This document shows, in pieces, positions 5,712 to 7,068 of a stretch of DNA of 7,068 nt. The notes beneath the pieces were generated by a model. It worked only from the letters and a program-made list of their open reading frames with translations, did not search any database and was not told where the DNA came from. Made by a program: the position numbers and the translations under genes. The stretch is from NCBI GenBank assembly GCA_021781255.1, contig JAJXXG010000754.1, forward strand, positions 1 to 7,068, read 5' to 3'. The stretch comes from Acidobacteriota bacterium (lineage in GTDB: Bacteria; Acidobacteriota; Terriglobia; Terriglobales; Acidobacteriaceae). The stretch's first letter is position 1. Every line of letters begins with the position of its first letter.

Positions 5712-6788
5712 GTGACGCTGTCTTCCTCGAAACCCAAAACCGGACCCAAACTCGCAAAGCGAACGCCGGAAATTGAGGCCATTGACGCTCTCTTCAGCAT
5801 TGCCGGCCTCACGCGCAACCGCCGCGGAAAGCCCGCAGGCATCACGCGCCAGCTTCGCATGGAGCGCGCCATGCCACAGGAGCTGCAGAAGCCCGCGCCG
5901 GAGCCCCGCGTGGCCGCCAACGGCCTGCCCTTCATTGCCGTTCCAGCCTGGGGAAAGATGCCGTGGCTCTGGCATGGCTTCAGCACCCGCAAGGGCGGAG
6001 TCAGCCGCGCCTACTGCGCCGACGATGCGCCCGGCGAGCTGAATCTTGGCTTTACGGCCGCCGATGACCGCGAGAACGTCACCCGCAATCGCCGCCTGTT
6101 TGCCGAAGCCATCACGGGCAGCCCGGACACGCCGCTGGTGGCGCTGCGCCAGGTTCACTCCAATGTGGTGGTTGTGGCGGGCGCGGCTGACGCGCGGCGC
6201 GAGCGGCCCCGCAAGGGCGACGGCGTGATGACCGCCGAGCCGGGCATCCTTCTTGCCGTGCAGACCGCCGACTGCATCCCGGTCCTCGTCGCCGACCGCA
6301 AGCGCCGCGTCGTCGCGGCCTTCCACGCCGGCTGGCGCGGAACCGTCAAGCGCATCGTCGAAACCGGTATTGGGCGGATGCGCTTCGAGTTCGGCTCCCG
6401 GCCCGAGGACCTCGTAGCGGCCATCGGCCCCGGCATCGGCGTCTGCTGCTACGCCGTCGGCGACGAGGTGCTCTCCATCTTCGAGTCGCAATTCAGCTAT
6501 GCCCGCCTGCTCTTCCGCGAGGTCTACGATTCCGATCCGGTACGGACCCGCTACCCGATGCTGTTTCTCACGCAGCGCGCTCCGGGTCACTCACCCATTG
6601 GCCCCAGTCTGCATGTTGATCTCATCGAAGCCAATCGCCGCCAGTTGCTGGATGCGGGGCTGAAGGCCAGCGCCATCAGCGTGGTGGGCGGATGCACAAG
6701 CTGCCAGCGGGAGCTGTTCTTCTCGCACCGCGCCTCGCGCGGCCATGCCGGACGCATGATGAGCGTCATCGGCATCCGGCCGCGCTAG
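5712..6788 (+). CDS. pgeF: PgeF/YfiH family laccase-domain protein
   Basis: Member of the YfiH/PgeF family (formerly multicopper polyphenol oxidase), linked in other bacteria to peptidoglycan editing and purine nucleoside cleavage. From GTG 5712 it has 358 residues. The family core begins near NGLPFIAV (about 70) and the opening strand HGFSTRKGGVS. The metal-site residues are visible as RQVHS (His149), TADCIPVLV (Cys188) and FHAGWRG (His205). GPGIGVCCY (Cys245-246), CTSC (Cys328, Cys331) and the FFSHRASRGHAGR end also fit the family. The core alone is family-sized; the 50-70 residues before it are extra, basic at first, then IEAIDALFSIAGL. Start choice is uncertain. GTG 5712 has a TACAAT box 6 nt before it and coding-like composition after it. 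ATG 5871 has GGAG at 5861-5864 and would give 305 residues; ATG 5859 is a third option. The family is certain; the N-terminus is not. Confidence 0.88.
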   Translation: MTLSSSKPKTGPKLAKRTPEIEAIDALFSIAGLTRNRRGKPAGITRQLRMERAMPQELQKPAPEPRVAANGLPFIAVPAWGKMPWLWHGFSTRKGGVSRAYCADDAPGELNLGFTAADDRENVTRNRRLFAEAITGSPDTPLVALRQVHSNVVVVAGAADARRERPRKGDGVMTAEPGILLAVQTADCIPVLVADRKRRVVAAFHAGWRGTVKRIVETGIGRMRFEFGSRPEDLVAAIGPGIGVCCYAVGDEVLSIFESQFSYARLLFREVYDSDPVRTRYPMLFLTQRAPGHSPIGPSLHVDLIEANRRQLLDAGLKASAISVVGGCTSCQRELFFSHRASRGHAGRMMSVIGIRPR

Positions 6789-6857
6789 ACGAGCGAAGCT
6801 TTCGAGCAGGGATGCAGCGAGGAAGAGAAGAGAACCTCCCCCGGCCGAGGAGATCGC
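6789..6857. other. Short convergent spacer
   Basis: The 69 bp between the convergent pgeF and IHF/HU-like genes contain only weak stem-loops: CGAA/TTCG around 6794-6804 and CCTC (6835-6838)/GAGG (6847-6850). None has a T-run. Some transcription terminator is expected here, but none can be identified with confidence. Confidence 0.4.
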
Positions 6858-7068
6858 CTACGCAGTCTTGGCGGCTTCTCCCGGATTCACCAGGTCGCGA
6901 AGTTCCTTGGATGGCTTGAAGTAGGGCACACGCTTGGCGGGCACTTCCACGCGCTCGCCGGTCTTGGGGTTCCGGCCAATGCGGGGATTGCGCTGGCGGA
7001 TGCGGAAAGAACCAAAGCCGCGAATCTCGATCTTGTCTCCACTCTGCAACGCGGAAATCACGGAATCA
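6858..7068 (-). CDS. IHF-beta/HU-like nucleoid DNA-binding protein (N-terminus cut off)
   Basis: Sixty-nine C-terminal codons of an HU/IHF family protein are visible; the gene enters from beyond the right edge. The saddle strands read [16 protein letters not shown]. The DNA-intercalating arm begins GRNPKTGE and returns through [11 protein letters not shown], and the C-terminal helix SKELRDLVN follows. The [12 protein letters not shown] segment resembles IHF beta (RVPHFKPGKELR in enterobacteria) more than HU, but many non-proteobacterial HU-type proteins share it, so I give no symbol. The family is usually 90-105 residues, so about 25-35 N-terminal residues (helix 1 and part of helix 2) are missing. 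The in-frame GTG at 7059-7061 encodes an internal Val of helix 2 and is not a start. The role is to bend and compact DNA as a dimer. The gene is convergent with pgeF. Confidence 0.92.
   Translation of the reverse strand, partial: DSVISALQSGDKIEIRGFGSFRIRQRNPRIGRNPKTGERVEVPAKRVPYFKPSKELRDLVNPGEAAKTA

Noticed and set aside
5496..6590. A 364-codon minus-strand open frame opposite pgeF
   Set aside because: It is antisense to the conserved PgeF core, runs through the 5637-5658 hairpin, and has no domain features.
7059..7061. GTG as start codon of the IHF/HU-like gene
   Set aside because: Starting here would lack the first helix of the fold. The upstream codons continue in frame to the window edge, so the gene is truncated by the window and not short.

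Overview
This is an ordinary-looking, high-GC chromosomal window of 7068 bases. It holds five complete protein-coding genes, one gene cut off by the right edge, and possibly the last few codons of another at the left edge. There are no tRNA or rRNA genes, transposases, CRISPR arrays or phage genes. The gene content and style suggest an Acidobacteriota member of the Terriglobia/Acidobacteriaceae type: G/C-rich third codon positions, a secreted Gly/Trp-rich DUF4136 protein, a seven-repeat FG-GAP/VCBS protein, a PgeF with a long N-terminus and an IHF/HU protein. That taxonomic assignment is inference; no marker gene is present.

Layout from left to right. (1) An M3-family zinc oligopeptidase of about 674 residues (203-2227, +). 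(2) A convergent DUF4136 exported protein (2359-2922, -). The 131 bp between them contain two good hairpins, one of them long and lying directly after the DUF4136 stop. (3) A divergent intergenic region of about 310 bp with a perfect 21-bp dyad at 3012-3032. (4) A classical short-chain dehydrogenase/reductase (3232-4032, +), followed after 57 bp by a secreted seven-repeat FG-GAP/VCBS beta-propeller protein (4090-5391, +); the two could form one transcription unit. (5) A 320-bp non-coding stretch with three hairpins, ending in a perfect GC-rich stem-loop at 5637-5658. (6) A PgeF/YfiH-type laccase-domain protein (start uncertain, taken as GTG 5712, to 6788, +). (7) A convergent IHF-beta/HU-like DNA-binding protein (6858 to the right edge, -), missing its N-terminus.

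Functionally the genes are a loose set: intracellular peptide turnover (M3), two exported proteins of unknown role (DUF4136 and the propeller), an NAD(P)H-dependent oxidoreductase, a peptidoglycan/purine-related enzyme (PgeF) and a nucleoid protein. I find no defence, toxin-antitoxin or biosynthetic system. The most interesting signals are small. Two genes have -10-like boxes 6-7 nt before their start codons, consistent with leaderless mRNAs. The DUF4136 coding strand carries a five-run G-quadruplex motif. The 3012-3032 dyad sits between divergent genes. The PgeF frame extends well beyond the usual N-terminus of that family.
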